DNA of 64,000 nt from Acidovorax kalamii (GTDB taxonomy: Bacteria; Pseudomonadota; Gammaproteobacteria; Burkholderiales; Burkholderiaceae_C): assembly GCF_002245625.1 (NCBI RefSeq), contig NZ_NOIG01000012.1, positions 1 through 64,000 on the forward strand, read 5' to 3'. The notes below the pieces were generated by a model. The model searched no databases. It saw only the letters and a list, made by a program, of their open reading frames with translations, and had not been told where the DNA came from. Within the stretch, counting starts at the first letter, position 1. Each line of letters opens with the position of its first letter. The position numbers were made by a program, and so were the translations under genes. This document shows positions 20,935 to 29,777 of this stretch, in pieces.

Positions 20935-21023
20935 GACAGTCTCGATAAACTCCTGCGATTGTAGAAAACCGGGCAAAGCCCTACCGCCACCACCGCCGCT
21001 GGCGCGTCCCACCTCCTCGTTCC

Positions 21024-21737
21024 ATGGCCCTCAAAGACCTGCCCGCCGACGCCCAGCCCCGCGAAAAACTGCTGGCGCGCGGCCCTGCCGCCCTGGCCGA
21101 TGCCGAGCTGCTGGCCATCCTGCTGCGCACCGGCATCGTGGGCAAGGGCGTGCTGCAGATGGCGCAGGAGCTGCTGGACCCGCCCGGCATCGACCCGGAC
21201 ACCGGCGCCATCACCGGCGGCTTTGGCGGCATTGCCGGGCTGCTGCACACCAGCGCGGCCGACCTGGAACGCATCAAGGGCCTGGGCCCCGCCAAACGCG
21301 CCGAGCTGGTGGCCGTGCTGGAGCTGGCCCGCCGCGCCCTGGCCCAGCAGCTGCGCGAGCGCGAGGTGTTCGACTCGCCCGACACCGTCAAGCACTACCT
21401 GCAACTGCACCTGGCGGCCAAGGGGCACGAGGTGTTTGCGGTGCTGTTCCTCGATGCGCAAAACCGCCTGCTGGCGCTGGAGGAACTGTTTCGCGGCACG
21501 CTCACGCAAACCAGCGTGTACCCGCGCGAAGTGGTGCTGCGCGCCCTGCACCACCAGGCCGCCGCCGTGGTGCTGGCCCACAACCACCCGAGCGGCAACG
21601 TGCAACCCAGCCGCGCTGACGAGGCCCTGACCCAGACCCTGAAGACCACCCTGGCCCTGGTGGACGTGCGCGTGCTCGACCATGTGATCGTGGCGCCAGG
21701 CCAGGCGCTGTCGATGGCGGAAAAGGGCCTGGTGTGA
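21024..21737 (+). CDS. radC: RadC-family JAMM-domain protein
   Basis: 237 aa. A helix-hairpin-helix region (about 60-100, [18 protein letters not shown]) precedes the MPN/JAMM domain with the metal motif [15 protein letters not shown]. The name reflects history: RadC members are not firmly shown to repair DNA, and the biochemical activity is unsettled. The stop overlaps the GTG start of the Smr gene by four bases (GTGA), suggesting coupled translation of a nucleic-acid-related pair. Confidence 0.93.
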   Translation: MALKDLPADAQPREKLLARGPAALADAELLAILLRTGIVGKGVLQMAQELLDPPGIDPDTGAITGGFGGIAGLLHTSAADLERIKGLGPAKRAELVAVLELARRALAQQLREREVFDSPDTVKHYLQLHLAAKGHEVFAVLFLDAQNRLLALEELFRGTLTQTSVYPREVVLRALHHQAAAVVLAHNHPSGNVQPSRADEALTQTLKTTLALVDVRVLDHVIVAPGQALSMAEKGLV

Positions 21738-22669
21738 CCGCCCCTGCGCCCGCGCCGCCCCACCCGCCCACGGCGCTGCAAGCCGCGCTGGCACGCGCTG
21801 CGCGCACGGCGGCGGGCAGCCACGCCGCAGCCGCAGAGCCAGCCCCAGCGCCGGCCCCCACCGGACCCCGATCCACCCGGCGCGCAGGCCTGGCGGAGAA
21901 AAAAGCGGCGGCCAAGGCCGCCATGCGCCCGCTGCGCCACGCCCCCGCCACACCCGCCGCCGCAGACAGCCCTGCGCCACCCCGCCGTCGTGCCCCCCCG
22001 GCCCCGCGCCGCGCGGGCGAGCGCATCACCCAGCTGCAGGACCTGGCCACCGTGGCCCGCCGCCTGCGCGAAGAACAGGAACGCCGCGAGGCCGAAGACA
22101 AGGCCCGGCGCGAAGCAGCCGCCCGGGCCGAGGCCGAGCGCCACCTCTTCAGCCGCAGCGTGGGCCCCGTCACCCCGCTGCGCAACCCCAACCTGGCGCG
22201 CCTGCGCCGCCACCAGCCACCGCCGCTGCCGGTGCAGCACTGGCTGGACGAAGAACGGGTGCTGATGGAGTCGATCAGCGACGACTTCGACGTGAGCACC
22301 CTGCTCGACACCGACGACCAACTGAGCTTTCGCCGCCCCGGCATCGGCGTGGAGATCACCCGGCGCCTGCGTGCGGGCCATTGGAGCATCCAGCGCCAGC
22401 TCGACCTGCACGGCCTGCGCGTGGACGAGGCGCGCGAGGCGCTGGGCGACTTCATCCGCCAGGCCCACAAGGCGGGGCTGCGCTGCGTGCGCGTGGTGCA
22501 CGGCAAGGGCCTGGGCTCGCCCGGCAAAAGCCCCGTGCTCAAGGGCCGCGTGCAGCGCTGGCTGGTGCAAAAAAGCGAGGTGCTGGCCTTTGTCCAGGCC
22601 CGGCCCATGGATGGTGGCGCTGGCGCGCTGGTGGTGCTGCTGCAGCCGGTGCTGCACAGAAACACATAA
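21734..22669 (+). CDS. Smr-domain protein
   Basis: 311 aa with a GTG start overlapping radC. The first 130 residues are Ala/Pro/Arg-rich and probably disordered, with a charged helix ([20 protein letters not shown]). The C-terminal Smr domain (about 220-305) has [18 protein letters not shown] and [20 protein letters not shown], the DLHG and HGKG motifs of MutS2-type Smr domains. Smr domains bind or nick branched DNA or RNA. Exact substrate unknown. Confidence 0.9.
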   Translation: MTAPAPAPPHPPTALQAALARAARTAAGSHAAAAEPAPAPAPTGPRSTRRAGLAEKKAAAKAAMRPLRHAPATPAAADSPAPPRRRAPPAPRRAGERITQLQDLATVARRLREEQERREAEDKARREAAARAEAERHLFSRSVGPVTPLRNPNLARLRRHQPPPLPVQHWLDEERVLMESISDDFDVSTLLDTDDQLSFRRPGIGVEITRRLRAGHWSIQRQLDLHGLRVDEAREALGDFIRQAHKAGLRCVRVVHGKGLGSPGKSPVLKGRVQRWLVQKSEVLAFVQARPMDGGAGALVVLLQPVLHRNT

Positions 22670-22719
22670 AAAAAGCCGCTACCGCCCGTCCATCAAGCGC
22701 TAGCAGCTATAAAAAGAGA
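22667..22719. repeat. Dispersed family repeat, copy 2
   Basis: It begins in the stop codon of the Smr gene. It contains GCCGCTACCGC, shared with the copy at 19356, and AGCGCTAGCAGCTAT, close to the TAGCGCTAGA/AGCTAT elements of the copy at 46969. AT-rich flanks (TAAAAAAA and TATAAAAAG) border it. It may also help end transcription of the radC-smr pair. Confidence 0.5.
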
Positions 22720-22766
22720 AGCAACCCACTCCCATCCGGGGTGGCGCTGCTCTCTGCAGGCACTGC

Positions 22767-24827
22767 CTATTTGGACAGATCCACGGCGTACTTCGACACT
22801 CCCTTGCCCGATCCGTCATCGGCCGTCAGCAGCGTCACGTTCGCCAGCCCTGCGGCCTGCGCCACGGCCAGGGCATTGGCGCCCGAGCTGAACACCACCG
22901 GGCCCGCCACCGTGGCCTTGGCAAAGCGCCAGCTCTTGGCCGCACCGTGGGCCGCGCGGGTCACCGCCGGGTTCTTGCGGATGTAGTCGATCACCACGTC
23001 GCGGTTGGCATCCGGCGAGGCCCAGATGGTGCCGGAGCCGTCGAGCTTGTCGATGAAGCTCTTGCCGCTGGTGGCGCGGTAGTTGTTGGTGGCGATCACG
23101 AACTCCTGCGCCACATCGATGGGCTTGCCCAGATAGCTCAGCTTTTTGATGCGGCTGCCCACGGGCTGTGTCACGTCGATCTCGTACTGCACATCGGCCG
23201 TGGTGAACATGTCGAAGTTGTAGCCGGGGAAGCTGCTGATGAGCTGCTGCTCAGTGGTCTTGGCGGGGTCGATCTGGTTGAAGCGCTTGGCGGCGGCTTC
23301 GAGCCAGTTCTTGATGTCGCCACCGTTGACCTTCACCGCATACACCGTGTTGGGGTACAGGTACAGGTCGGCCGCGTTGTTGATGGCCAGCGGGCCCACG
23401 GCCACGTCGGTGTAGTCAGCGCCGCCCTGAAAGCCGCTCTTGAACGGCGCGCTCACCGACAGCACGGGCAGCTGCGCGTACTGCGGCAGGCTGGCCTTGA
23501 TGTACGCCGCCACATAGGCCTGCTGCGCCTGGTTCACGATCTGGATCGCACCCGGGTCGCCCACATCGGCAAACAGCGTGCTCATGCGGAAGTCGGTCTG
23601 GCCGATGGGGGTCTTCACATACTGGATGGCCGCCTGGTGCTGTGGCTCGATCAGCGGTGCCACGGCCGGGTCTGCATCCACATACACGTTCGCACCCGCT
23701 GCGTTCTTGCTCTGGATGTTGCGCAGCTCGCTCTTGCTGGCGGACTTGTTGACCGCCCATTTCGCGCCGTCCCACTGCAGCGCCAGCTGCACCACACCCA
23801 GCGACTTGCCCCAGGAGCTGGCCATGACCGCAGGCACCCCATTCACGGTGCCCGCCTTGTGGTCCACGCCGGGCAGGTTGAAGCCGGGCGTGGCCGCCGT
23901 GTCGGGGAACACGCCGTGCTGGTGGCCCATCACCATCGCGTCGATGCCAGCCACTTTCGAGAGGTGCAGGCCGGGGTTCTCCATGGTGGGCGAATACGCC
24001 GCGCCATCCAGCCCGCCATGCAGCAGCGCCACCACAATGTCGGCGCCCTTGGCGCGCAGCTCGGGCACATATTTCGTCGCGGCCTCCACCGCGCCTTCGG
24101 TGCTCACCTTGCCTTCCAGGTAGCGCTTGTCCCAGTTCATGATGCCCGGCGTGGTGAAGCCGATCACGCCGATCTTGATGGGCAGCTTCACTTCCTTGCC
24201 ATCCGTGCCCTTGGCGACCAGCGTGCGTTCGAGCACCGTGTAGGGCTGCACCAACGGCTTCTTCGTCTTGTTGCTGATGACGTTGGCCAGCACCATCGGA
24301 AAGCCCGCACCCGCGCATTTCTTGCTCGCGTCCACGCCATCCACCTCCAGGCCGCCACCCAGCACCTGATTGAGGAACGGCAGGCCGTAGTTGAACTCGT
24401 GGTTGCCCAGCGTGCCGGCGTCAAAGCCCAGCGCGCCCATGGCCTTGTACATCGAGAGCTGCTGCGTGCAGGGGATGGGGCTGATGGTGGCCTCGTAGTC
24501 GGCCAGCGCGGTGCCCTGAATGGTGTCGCCGTTGTCCACCAGCAGCGTGTTGGCAAACTCCTTGCGCGCTGCGCGCACCAGCGTGGCGGTGCGCTCGAAG
24601 CCATAGCTCTTGTCTTCGGCGAGCTTGAAATAGTCGTAGCTGCGCACGTTGAAGTGCAGGTCGGTAGTCTCCAGCACGGCCAGCGTGGCCGTGGCGCCCG
24701 CGTTGGTGTTGTCGCTGCCACTGCCACAGGCGGCCAGCGAGGCCGCAAGCGCCACCAGGCCCAGTGTGGCCACGCGGCGTGAAACATGCGAAGGAGAAAT
24801 CAGAGAACCCTGTGTGCGTTCAGACAT
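22767..24827 (-). CDS. CpdB-like 2',3'-cyclic nucleotidase/3'-nucleotidase lipoprotein
   Basis: 686 aa. The N-terminus has Arg-Arg and a lipobox (LAASLAAC). A metallophosphoesterase domain (about 45-340) shows LETTDLHFNVRSYDYF, DNGDTIQGT, GNHEFNYG and VMGHQHGV. A 5'-nucleotidase C-terminal domain follows (about 400-640, SAPFKSGFQGG, VIATNNYRA). Sequence around the first metal motif is closer to CpdB than UshA, so it probably releases nucleosides from 2',3'-cyclic and 3'-nucleotides in the envelope. It stands alone at the end of a minus-strand series. Confidence 0.88.
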   Translation of the reverse strand: MSERTQGSLISPSHVSRRVATLGLVALAASLAACGSGSDNTNAGATATLAVLETTDLHFNVRSYDYFKLAEDKSYGFERTATLVRAARKEFANTLLVDNGDTIQGTALADYEATISPIPCTQQLSMYKAMGALGFDAGTLGNHEFNYGLPFLNQVLGGGLEVDGVDASKKCAGAGFPMVLANVISNKTKKPLVQPYTVLERTLVAKGTDGKEVKLPIKIGVIGFTTPGIMNWDKRYLEGKVSTEGAVEAATKYVPELRAKGADIVVALLHGGLDGAAYSPTMENPGLHLSKVAGIDAMVMGHQHGVFPDTAATPGFNLPGVDHKAGTVNGVPAVMASSWGKSLGVVQLALQWDGAKWAVNKSASKSELRNIQSKNAAGANVYVDADPAVAPLIEPQHQAAIQYVKTPIGQTDFRMSTLFADVGDPGAIQIVNQAQQAYVAAYIKASLPQYAQLPVLSVSAPFKSGFQGGADYTDVAVGPLAINNAADLYLYPNTVYAVKVNGGDIKNWLEAAAKRFNQIDPAKTTEQQLISSFPGYNFDMFTTADVQYEIDVTQPVGSRIKKLSYLGKPIDVAQEFVIATNNYRATSGKSFIDKLDGSGTIWASPDANRDVVIDYIRKNPAVTRAAHGAAKSWRFAKATVAGPVVFSSGANALAVAQAAGLANVTLLTADDGSGKGVSKYAVDLSK

Positions 24828-24947
24828 GAACAATCCCAGTTGGAAACAAGGGACCGAGTGTCTGGGCCGGGTTTGACAGCGGTGTGACGTGGAAAGCTGG
24901 CCGCAACACCCGCGCCGCATGCGACGGTCAGCGGGCCTTGCAGTGGC

Positions 24948-25166
24948 TCAATTGATGCGATGCACGTCGCCGTTGTGCGGCGAAGCGCTTTCGTGGAACA
25001 GGTCTTCGAGGAACTGCGCCAGCTCATGCTCTTCGACAAAATCGGGGATCACGAAGCCCGCGGGTGTCCGCTTGCCATCGGCCCCGACACGGTAGGCCTG
25101 CCACAGCGCGCCTTCGCGCCGCACCTCGACGATACGGCCGAAAACATGGAAACGCGGGTGGTTCAT
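24948..25166 (-). CDS. Small conserved hypothetical protein
   Basis: 72 aa, acidic. The sequence MNHPRFHVFGRIVEVRREG followed by WQAYRVGADGKRTPAGFVIP reads like a small beta-sheet fold, and ELAQFLEDLFHE like a C-terminal helix. No signal peptide or membrane segment. The frame, codon use and coding-like composition support a real gene. It lies 14 nt after the GNAT gene on the same strand. Function unknown. Confidence 0.7.
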   Translation of the reverse strand: MNHPRFHVFGRIVEVRREGALWQAYRVGADGKRTPAGFVIPDFVEEHELAQFLEDLFHESASPHNGDVHRIN

Positions 25167-25180
25167 GGGATCAAAGCGTG

Positions 25181-25573
25181 TCAGGTGGGACGTGTGCGCT
25201 CCATGGCAACCGCCGACGGAGCAAAGCCCATTCTCGCAAAAAATTCGGCTGCACCTGGACGGCCAGCGCGGAGCACCCAGGTGGCTGCGGGCGCCTTGGC
25301 CACCGTTTTTTGCACCAACGCGCGCCCCAGCCCTTGGCCCCGAAACGCAGGGGCAACGACCAGCATGGACAGGTAGCCATTGCTCAGCCCGTCGGTAATG
25401 GCGCGCGCATAGCCCACCACCTCGTCCCCGTGCAGCGCCACCAGGTTGCATTGCGACGCAGCGACCAGCGCCTCGAACTTCGACAGAGTGCCTAGCCGGT
25501 GCGACCAGCCGTGCGCAAGCAGCAAGGCATACACCTGCGGAAGGTCCTGATCAACAAGGTCTCTGACCGCCAT
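25181..25573 (-). CDS. GNAT-family N-acetyltransferase
   Basis: 130 aa, a single GNAT domain. The acetyl-CoA pocket is VVAPAFRGQGLGRALVQK (the Q/RxxGxG/A loop), preceded by the beta strand YLSMLVV. ARITDGLSN-like residues (YARAITDG) mark the central beta hairpin, and AAEFFARMGFAP the C-terminal helix-strand. Substrate unknown. It lies 5 nt downstream of the GFA-family gene on minus, so the two probably share a transcript. Confidence 0.85.
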   Translation of the reverse strand: MAVRDLVDQDLPQVYALLLAHGWSHRLGTLSKFEALVAASQCNLVALHGDEVVGYARAITDGLSNGYLSMLVVAPAFRGQGLGRALVQKTVAKAPAATWVLRAGRPGAAEFFARMGFAPSAVAMERTRPT

Positions 25574-25578
25574 GGCCC

Positions 25579-25992
25579 CTAGCCCTGCAGCTCTTGCGGG
25601 TAGCCATCCCCGATCACCACCCAGGGGGCTTTGGAGTCCACGTGGATGTGCTTTTGGGGCGGCGTTTCGTAGGGCGTGTCCAGTGTGCCCAGTGGCACGG
25701 CCACCCAGTCAGCGTGGGCACCCTCGCTGTGCCACAGCAGGGGCGATCCACATCTCGAACAGAACGCGCGTGTGACCTGGGCCGAAGACTTGTAGGTGCG
25801 CACCATCGCCTGTCCCAACACAAACCGGTGGTGCTCACGCCGCACGCTGGCATAGCTGCCAAACGCCGCGCCATGCGCCTTGCGGCACATCGAGCAGTGG
25901 CAGTGCGAGGCGGCCTGCAAAAGTGCGGTGGTCTCGTAGCGCACGCCGCCGCACAAGCAGCTGCCACGGTGAACGGGTTCCGTCATGGTCAT
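25579..25992 (-). CDS. GFA-family (Mss4-fold) zinc protein
   Basis: 137 aa. Zinc-binding Cys are in RGSCLCGGVRYE, SHCHCSMCRKAHGAAFGSY and RAFCSRCGSPL, the signature of the glutathione-dependent formaldehyde-activating family. GFA itself catalyses formation of S-hydroxymethylglutathione; many members have other or unknown roles. The start at 25992 has AGGAG 8 nt upstream. A run of twelve heptanucleotide repeats lies 42 nt before the start, between it and ridA. Confidence 0.85.
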   Translation of the reverse strand: MTMTEPVHRGSCLCGGVRYETTALLQAASHCHCSMCRKAHGAAFGSYASVRREHHRFVLGQAMVRTYKSSAQVTRAFCSRCGSPLLWHSEGAHADWVAVPLGTLDTPYETPPQKHIHVDSKAPWVVIGDGYPQELQG

Positions 25993-26033
25993 CGGGCTCT
26001 CCTGCGGTTTCTGCCAGGGGCCGTGCGCAGCGC

Positions 26034-26117
26034 CTGGCATCTGGCATCTGGCATCTGGCATCTGGCATCTGGCATCTGGCATCTGGCATCTGGCATCTGG
26101 CATCTGGCATCTGGCAT
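26034..26117. repeat. Twelve-copy heptanucleotide tandem repeat
   Basis: CTGGCAT is repeated 12 times without error, with a partial copy following. It lies between ridA (ends 26132) and the GFA gene (starts 25992). On minus the unit reads ATGCCAG, so each copy brings an ATG and any of the three frames stays open through the array. Perfect arrays of this kind change length by slipped-strand mispairing. Confidence 0.97.
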
Positions 26118-26131
26118 CTGGTGCTGGGTGA

Positions 26132-26614
26132 TCAGCGGGCCGTGGGTGCCACGGTGGCGATCAAGTCCACTTCCACCGTCGCGTTCTTGGGCAGCTGCAA
26201 CACGCCCACCGAGGTGCGCGTGTGCGCCCCGGCGTCGCCCAGCACAGCGAACAAGACTTCAGACGCGCCATCGGCCACCTCGCTCTGCTGCGTAAACGAG
26301 GGCGCCGACTGCACATACACCGTGATGCGCAGGATGGACTGCACCGCATCGAGCGAGCCCAGCGCACGCTGCAGCAGCGCCAGCGCCCGCATCGCACACA
26401 CCTTGGCGGCTTTTTGCGCATCGGCCAGCGAGGCCACGGCACCCGCCGCGCCCGTCACGACCACCGTGTCGCCCACGCGCGGAATCTGCCCGCTCAGGTA
26501 GACGTGGTGACCATCGCGCACCAGCGGCACATAGTTGCCGCCGATCTTGATCTCGCCATCGAAGCTGTAGCCCAGGGCCTGGGCCTGTTCCTCAAAACGC
26601 GCGTCGCGGGACAT
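26132..26614 (-). CDS. RidA/YjgF-family protein
   Basis: 160 aa. Family motifs include LVRDGHHVYLSGQIPRVGDT, AMRALALLQRALGSLDAVQ, ILRITVYVQSAPSF and a C-terminal VGVLQLPKNATVEVDLIA. RidA members hydrolyse reactive enamine/imine intermediates; this longer form may differ in substrate. The catalytic Arg expected near the C-terminal strand reads Lys or Thr here (GVLQLPKNA), so deaminase activity is not assured. The start at 26614 has GAGGAG nine nt upstream. Confidence 0.85.
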   Translation of the reverse strand: MSRDARFEEQAQALGYSFDGEIKIGGNYVPLVRDGHHVYLSGQIPRVGDTVVVTGAAGAVASLADAQKAAKVCAMRALALLQRALGSLDAVQSILRITVYVQSAPSFTQQSEVADGASEVLFAVLGDAGAHTRTSVGVLQLPKNATVEVDLIATVAPTAR

Positions 26615-26687
26615 AAAAAACACTCCTCTTTTCACCACAAGCAGCGCACACCGTTGGGGGTGTGCACCAGCAAAACCAACGCGTTCG

Positions 26688-27119
26688 TCAGACCCCTTTG
26701 TTGCGCATCCAGTCGGCCGTGCCCATGAAGCTCTCCTTCAGGCGCGTGCGCAGCTCGGCGGGAACCCCCGTTTCGCCCATGGCCTGGTCCATGCAGGCCA
26801 CCCACTGGTCGCGCTCCTTGATACCGATGGAAAACGGCATGTGGCGCATGCGCAGGCGCGGGTGGCCAAAGCGGCTCTGGTAGTGGTCGGGCCCGCCCAG
26901 CCAGCCGCAGAGGAACCAGAACAGCTTTTGCCGAGCACTGGCCAGGTCGCTGCCATGGGCGGCGCGCAGTTCGGCGTAGGCGGGCTCCAGGTCCATGAGG
27001 TCATAGAACCGCTCGACCAGCGCATGCACGCGGTCTTCGCCGCCGATCCATTCGAAGGGCGTGGTGGGTGGGGCGGCAGGGGACGAGGCTTCTGGGGTGC
27101 TCGATGCTTCAGAATTCAT
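26688..27119 (-). CDS. Group II truncated haemoglobin
   Basis: 143 aa. A Pro/Ser/Ala-rich N-terminus precedes a 2/2 globin fold: PFEWIGGEDRVHALVERFYD, LFWFLCGWLGGPDHYQSRFG, and the proximal-His segment GHPRLRMRHMPFSI. Trp in the C-terminal DQWVACMDQAM is typical of group II (TrHbO). It binds O2 or NO at haem in the cytoplasm, with suggested roles in oxygen or nitrosative stress. It lies 73 nt before ridA and 75 nt after the FtsX-like permease gene. Confidence 0.93.
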   Translation of the reverse strand: MNSEASSTPEASSPAAPPTTPFEWIGGEDRVHALVERFYDLMDLEPAYAELRAAHGSDLASARQKLFWFLCGWLGGPDHYQSRFGHPRLRMRHMPFSIGIKERDQWVACMDQAMGETGVPAELRTRLKESFMGTADWMRNKGV

Positions 27120-27135
27120 AACAAAACAGGCCTTT

Positions 27136-27178
27136 GCGCTTGTCCATCATACCCTTATAGCTATATTTTTAATAGCAA
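27136..27178. repeat. Dispersed family repeat, degenerate copy
   Basis: The 75-bp gap between the permease and haemoglobin genes holds GCGCTTGTCCATCAT followed by TATAGCTATATTTTTAATAGC. These resemble the GCGCTTGTGGATGAAGCGC and AGCTAT elements of other copies. The sharp AT-richness against flanking genes supports an inserted repeat, but the match is partial. Confidence 0.35.
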
Positions 27179-27194
27179 ACAAAACAACCACCAC

Positions 27195-29714
27195 CTACTC
27201 GGCCGCGCGTCGCAGGGTGTCCACCACGGGGCGCAGCAGCACCTCGCGCAGGCCCCACCAGCCGGCCGCCAGCGCCAGCACGGCGCCAGCCAGGGCACCC
27301 GCCAGCGGCACCCAGGGGGCGGCCGTCCAGGTGAAGTCGAACACATAGCGCGCCAGCGCCCAGCCCACACCCACCGCCACCGCGCTGGCCAGAAAGCCCG
27401 CCAGCAGGCCCACGCCCACCAGCTCGGCGCGCTGCACCTGGCGCAGCAGGCTGGCGCGGGCGCCCACGGCGCGCATGATGGCGTACTCGCGGGCGCGCTC
27501 CTCGCGTGTGGCGGTGACGGCAGCAAACAGCACCACCAGGCCTGCTGCAAGCGTGAAGGCGAACAGGAACTCCACCGCGCGGATCACCTGTTCCAGCACG
27601 CGCTGCACCTGGGCAATGGTGGCGCCCATGTCCACGTTGGTGATGTTGGGGAAATGGCGCACCAGGCCGTTGTCAAAGCCGTGGGTCTCGGGGGCACGGT
27701 AAGCCGCCAGGTAGGTCACGGGCACATCCTTGACCTCAGCCACCGGGTACATCACGAAGAAGTTGGCCCGCATGGAACCCCAGTCCACCTTGCGCAGGCT
27801 GGTGATGCGCGCCTCGTTCTGCACACCGCCCATGTCGAACAGCAGGCGGTCGCCCATCTTCAGACCCAGGGTTTCGGCAATGCCTTCTTCAACACTGATG
27901 GCGCCCTCTTCGCCGGGCGTCCACTGGCCCGCCACCACCTGGTTGTGCGGCGGCGCCTCGACGGCGTTGGAGAGATTGAACTCGCGGTCTACAAGGCGCT
28001 TGGCGCGGTCGTCGGTGTAGTCGGCCGGACCCACGGGCTTGCCGTTCACGGCCAGCAGGCGGCCCCGGATCATGGGGTACCAGTCGTAGCGCGCTACGCC
28101 GTTGTCCTTGAGCGTCTGCTGGAACGCATCCGCCTGGTCAGGCATCACGTTGATGACAAAACGGTTGGGCGCATCGGGCGGCGTGGCCTGGCGCCAGCTG
28201 CTGATGAGGTCGGTGCGCAGCAGCACCAGCAGCACCAGCGCCAGCAGGCCCACGGCCAGGCTGCTGACCTGCACCACGGCATAGGCCGGGCGCGCCGAGA
28301 TCTGCCGCGTGGCCAGCACCAGCCAGCGGGGCGCGGTGCTTTCATTCACGCTGCGCCGCAGCAGCTTGACCGCCACCCACGACAGCCCCGCAAACAGGGC
28401 CACGGCCCCGGCGAAACCGCCCACGGCAATCAGGCCCAGCTTGATGTCGCTGCTCACGGCCAGCAGCAGCGCTGCAAACCCGGCCACGCCAATGCCCAGC
28501 ACCGCCAGAGATGCAGGCTTGAGCCCGCCCACATCGCGCCGGATGACGCGCAGCGGCGGCACCTGGGCCAGCTGCAGCACGGGCGGCAGGCCAAACGCAA
28601 ACAGCAGCGTGAGCCCCATGCCCAGGCCAAACGCCACGGGCCACAGGCTGGACGCGGGCAGGGCCGACTCCACCAGCCCCGCGAGCAACAGCACAAAGGC
28701 GTGGTGCACCGCATAGCCCAGCAGCACGCCCAAAGCGCTGGCAAACAGGCCCACCAGCGCAAATTCGGTGGTGTAGGCACCGGCAATGGTGCGCTGGCTC
28801 TGGCCCAGCACACGCAGCATGGCCGACGCATCGAGGTGGTCGGCCGCGAAACCGCGCGCGGCCAGCGCCACGGCCACGGCCGAGAGCAGCGCGGCCAGCA
28901 GGGCCACCAGGCTCAGAAACTTCTGGGCGCGGTCCAGCGTCTGGCGCATCTCGGGGCGGCCGCTTTCCAGCGACTCCACCCGCACGCCGTGCACCTCGGG
29001 CTTTTTGGCCTCGGCCACCGCCCAGTCGCTGAAGGCTTTGACGACAGGCGCGGGGCCCACCACGGCAAAACGGTAGGTCAGGCGGCTGGCGGGCTGCACC
29101 AGGCCGGTGGCAGGCAAGTCGCGCTCGTTCAGCATCACGCGCGGTGCAAAACTCATGAAGCCCGCGCCCCGGTCGGGCTCAATGACGATGATGCGCGCAA
29201 TGCGCAACTGCGCATCACCCAGCAGCAGCTTGTCGCCCATGGCGAGGTTGAGCGATTCGAGCAGCGGGGCATCGACCCACACCTCGCCCGGCGCGGGGAT
29301 GTCGCGCGTGGGCTGCTCCAGCGCGCCGGGGGCATCGGCCACCGTGAGGCGGCCGCGCAGCGGGTAGCCGGGCTGCACGCTCTTGAGCGCCACGAGCTTG
29401 CTGGCGCCGCCTTGGGCGTCGCTCGCGCGGCCCATGGTGGGAAAGCCAAGCGTGGTCACCGATTGCAATCCAAGTGCCTTGGCGCGCTCCACAAAGGCGG
29501 CAGGGGTGGGGTTGTCGCTGGCCACCACGGCATCGCCACCCAGCAGCTGCAAGGCATCGCGCTGCAGCCCGCCTTGCAGGCGATCGGCAAAAAACCCCAC
29601 GGAGGTGAGTGCGGCCACCGCCAGCGTGACCGCCACGATCAGCAGGCGCAATTCGCCCGCGCGCAGGTCCCGGGCCAGGGTGCGCCAGCCAAGGCGCAGA
29701 AATGACAGGTTCAT
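27195..29714 (-). CDS. Large FtsX/MacB-type ABC transporter permease
   Basis: 839 aa. N-terminal membrane segment (LRLLIVAVTLAVAALTSVGF), a large periplasmic domain (about 45-250), then repeated FtsX domains with helices near 265-285, 310-430 and 470-500, and a C-terminal set near 720-830. The pattern is that of YbbP-like lipoprotein or lipid-release permeases, which work with a separate ATPase. No ATPase gene is seen in the window, so its partner must be elsewhere. The C13 protease gene lies 63 nt upstream on the same strand. Confidence 0.85.
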   Translation of the reverse strand: MNLSFLRLGWRTLARDLRAGELRLLIVAVTLAVAALTSVGFFADRLQGGLQRDALQLLGGDAVVASDNPTPAAFVERAKALGLQSVTTLGFPTMGRASDAQGGASKLVALKSVQPGYPLRGRLTVADAPGALEQPTRDIPAPGEVWVDAPLLESLNLAMGDKLLLGDAQLRIARIIVIEPDRGAGFMSFAPRVMLNERDLPATGLVQPASRLTYRFAVVGPAPVVKAFSDWAVAEAKKPEVHGVRVESLESGRPEMRQTLDRAQKFLSLVALLAALLSAVAVALAARGFAADHLDASAMLRVLGQSQRTIAGAYTTEFALVGLFASALGVLLGYAVHHAFVLLLAGLVESALPASSLWPVAFGLGMGLTLLFAFGLPPVLQLAQVPPLRVIRRDVGGLKPASLAVLGIGVAGFAALLLAVSSDIKLGLIAVGGFAGAVALFAGLSWVAVKLLRRSVNESTAPRWLVLATRQISARPAYAVVQVSSLAVGLLALVLLVLLRTDLISSWRQATPPDAPNRFVINVMPDQADAFQQTLKDNGVARYDWYPMIRGRLLAVNGKPVGPADYTDDRAKRLVDREFNLSNAVEAPPHNQVVAGQWTPGEEGAISVEEGIAETLGLKMGDRLLFDMGGVQNEARITSLRKVDWGSMRANFFVMYPVAEVKDVPVTYLAAYRAPETHGFDNGLVRHFPNITNVDMGATIAQVQRVLEQVIRAVEFLFAFTLAAGLVVLFAAVTATREERAREYAIMRAVGARASLLRQVQRAELVGVGLLAGFLASAVAVGVGWALARYVFDFTWTAAPWVPLAGALAGAVLALAAGWWGLREVLLRPVVDTLRRAAE

Positions 29715-29777
29715 GGCATGGGACCTTAGCGCAAAGCGAACGGGCTGGCGGGCCGTGGGGTGTTTGGGTGGGGCGGG

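Noticed and set aside
22947..24782. A 611-codon plus frame opposite the CpdB-like gene
   Set aside because: Low-complexity His/Val/Leu-rich translation, fully covered by a well-supported minus gene; a GC shadow. The same holds for the long plus frames at 26841-29705 and 37537-39921.
26034..26110. N-terminal extension of the GFA protein through the heptanucleotide array
   Set aside because: A good AGGAG site precedes the ATG at 25992, which begins the conserved domain. The repeat-encoded peptide is low complexity.
26034..26117. CRISPR array
   Set aside because: The repeats are 7 bp with no spacers; it is a simple tandem repeat.
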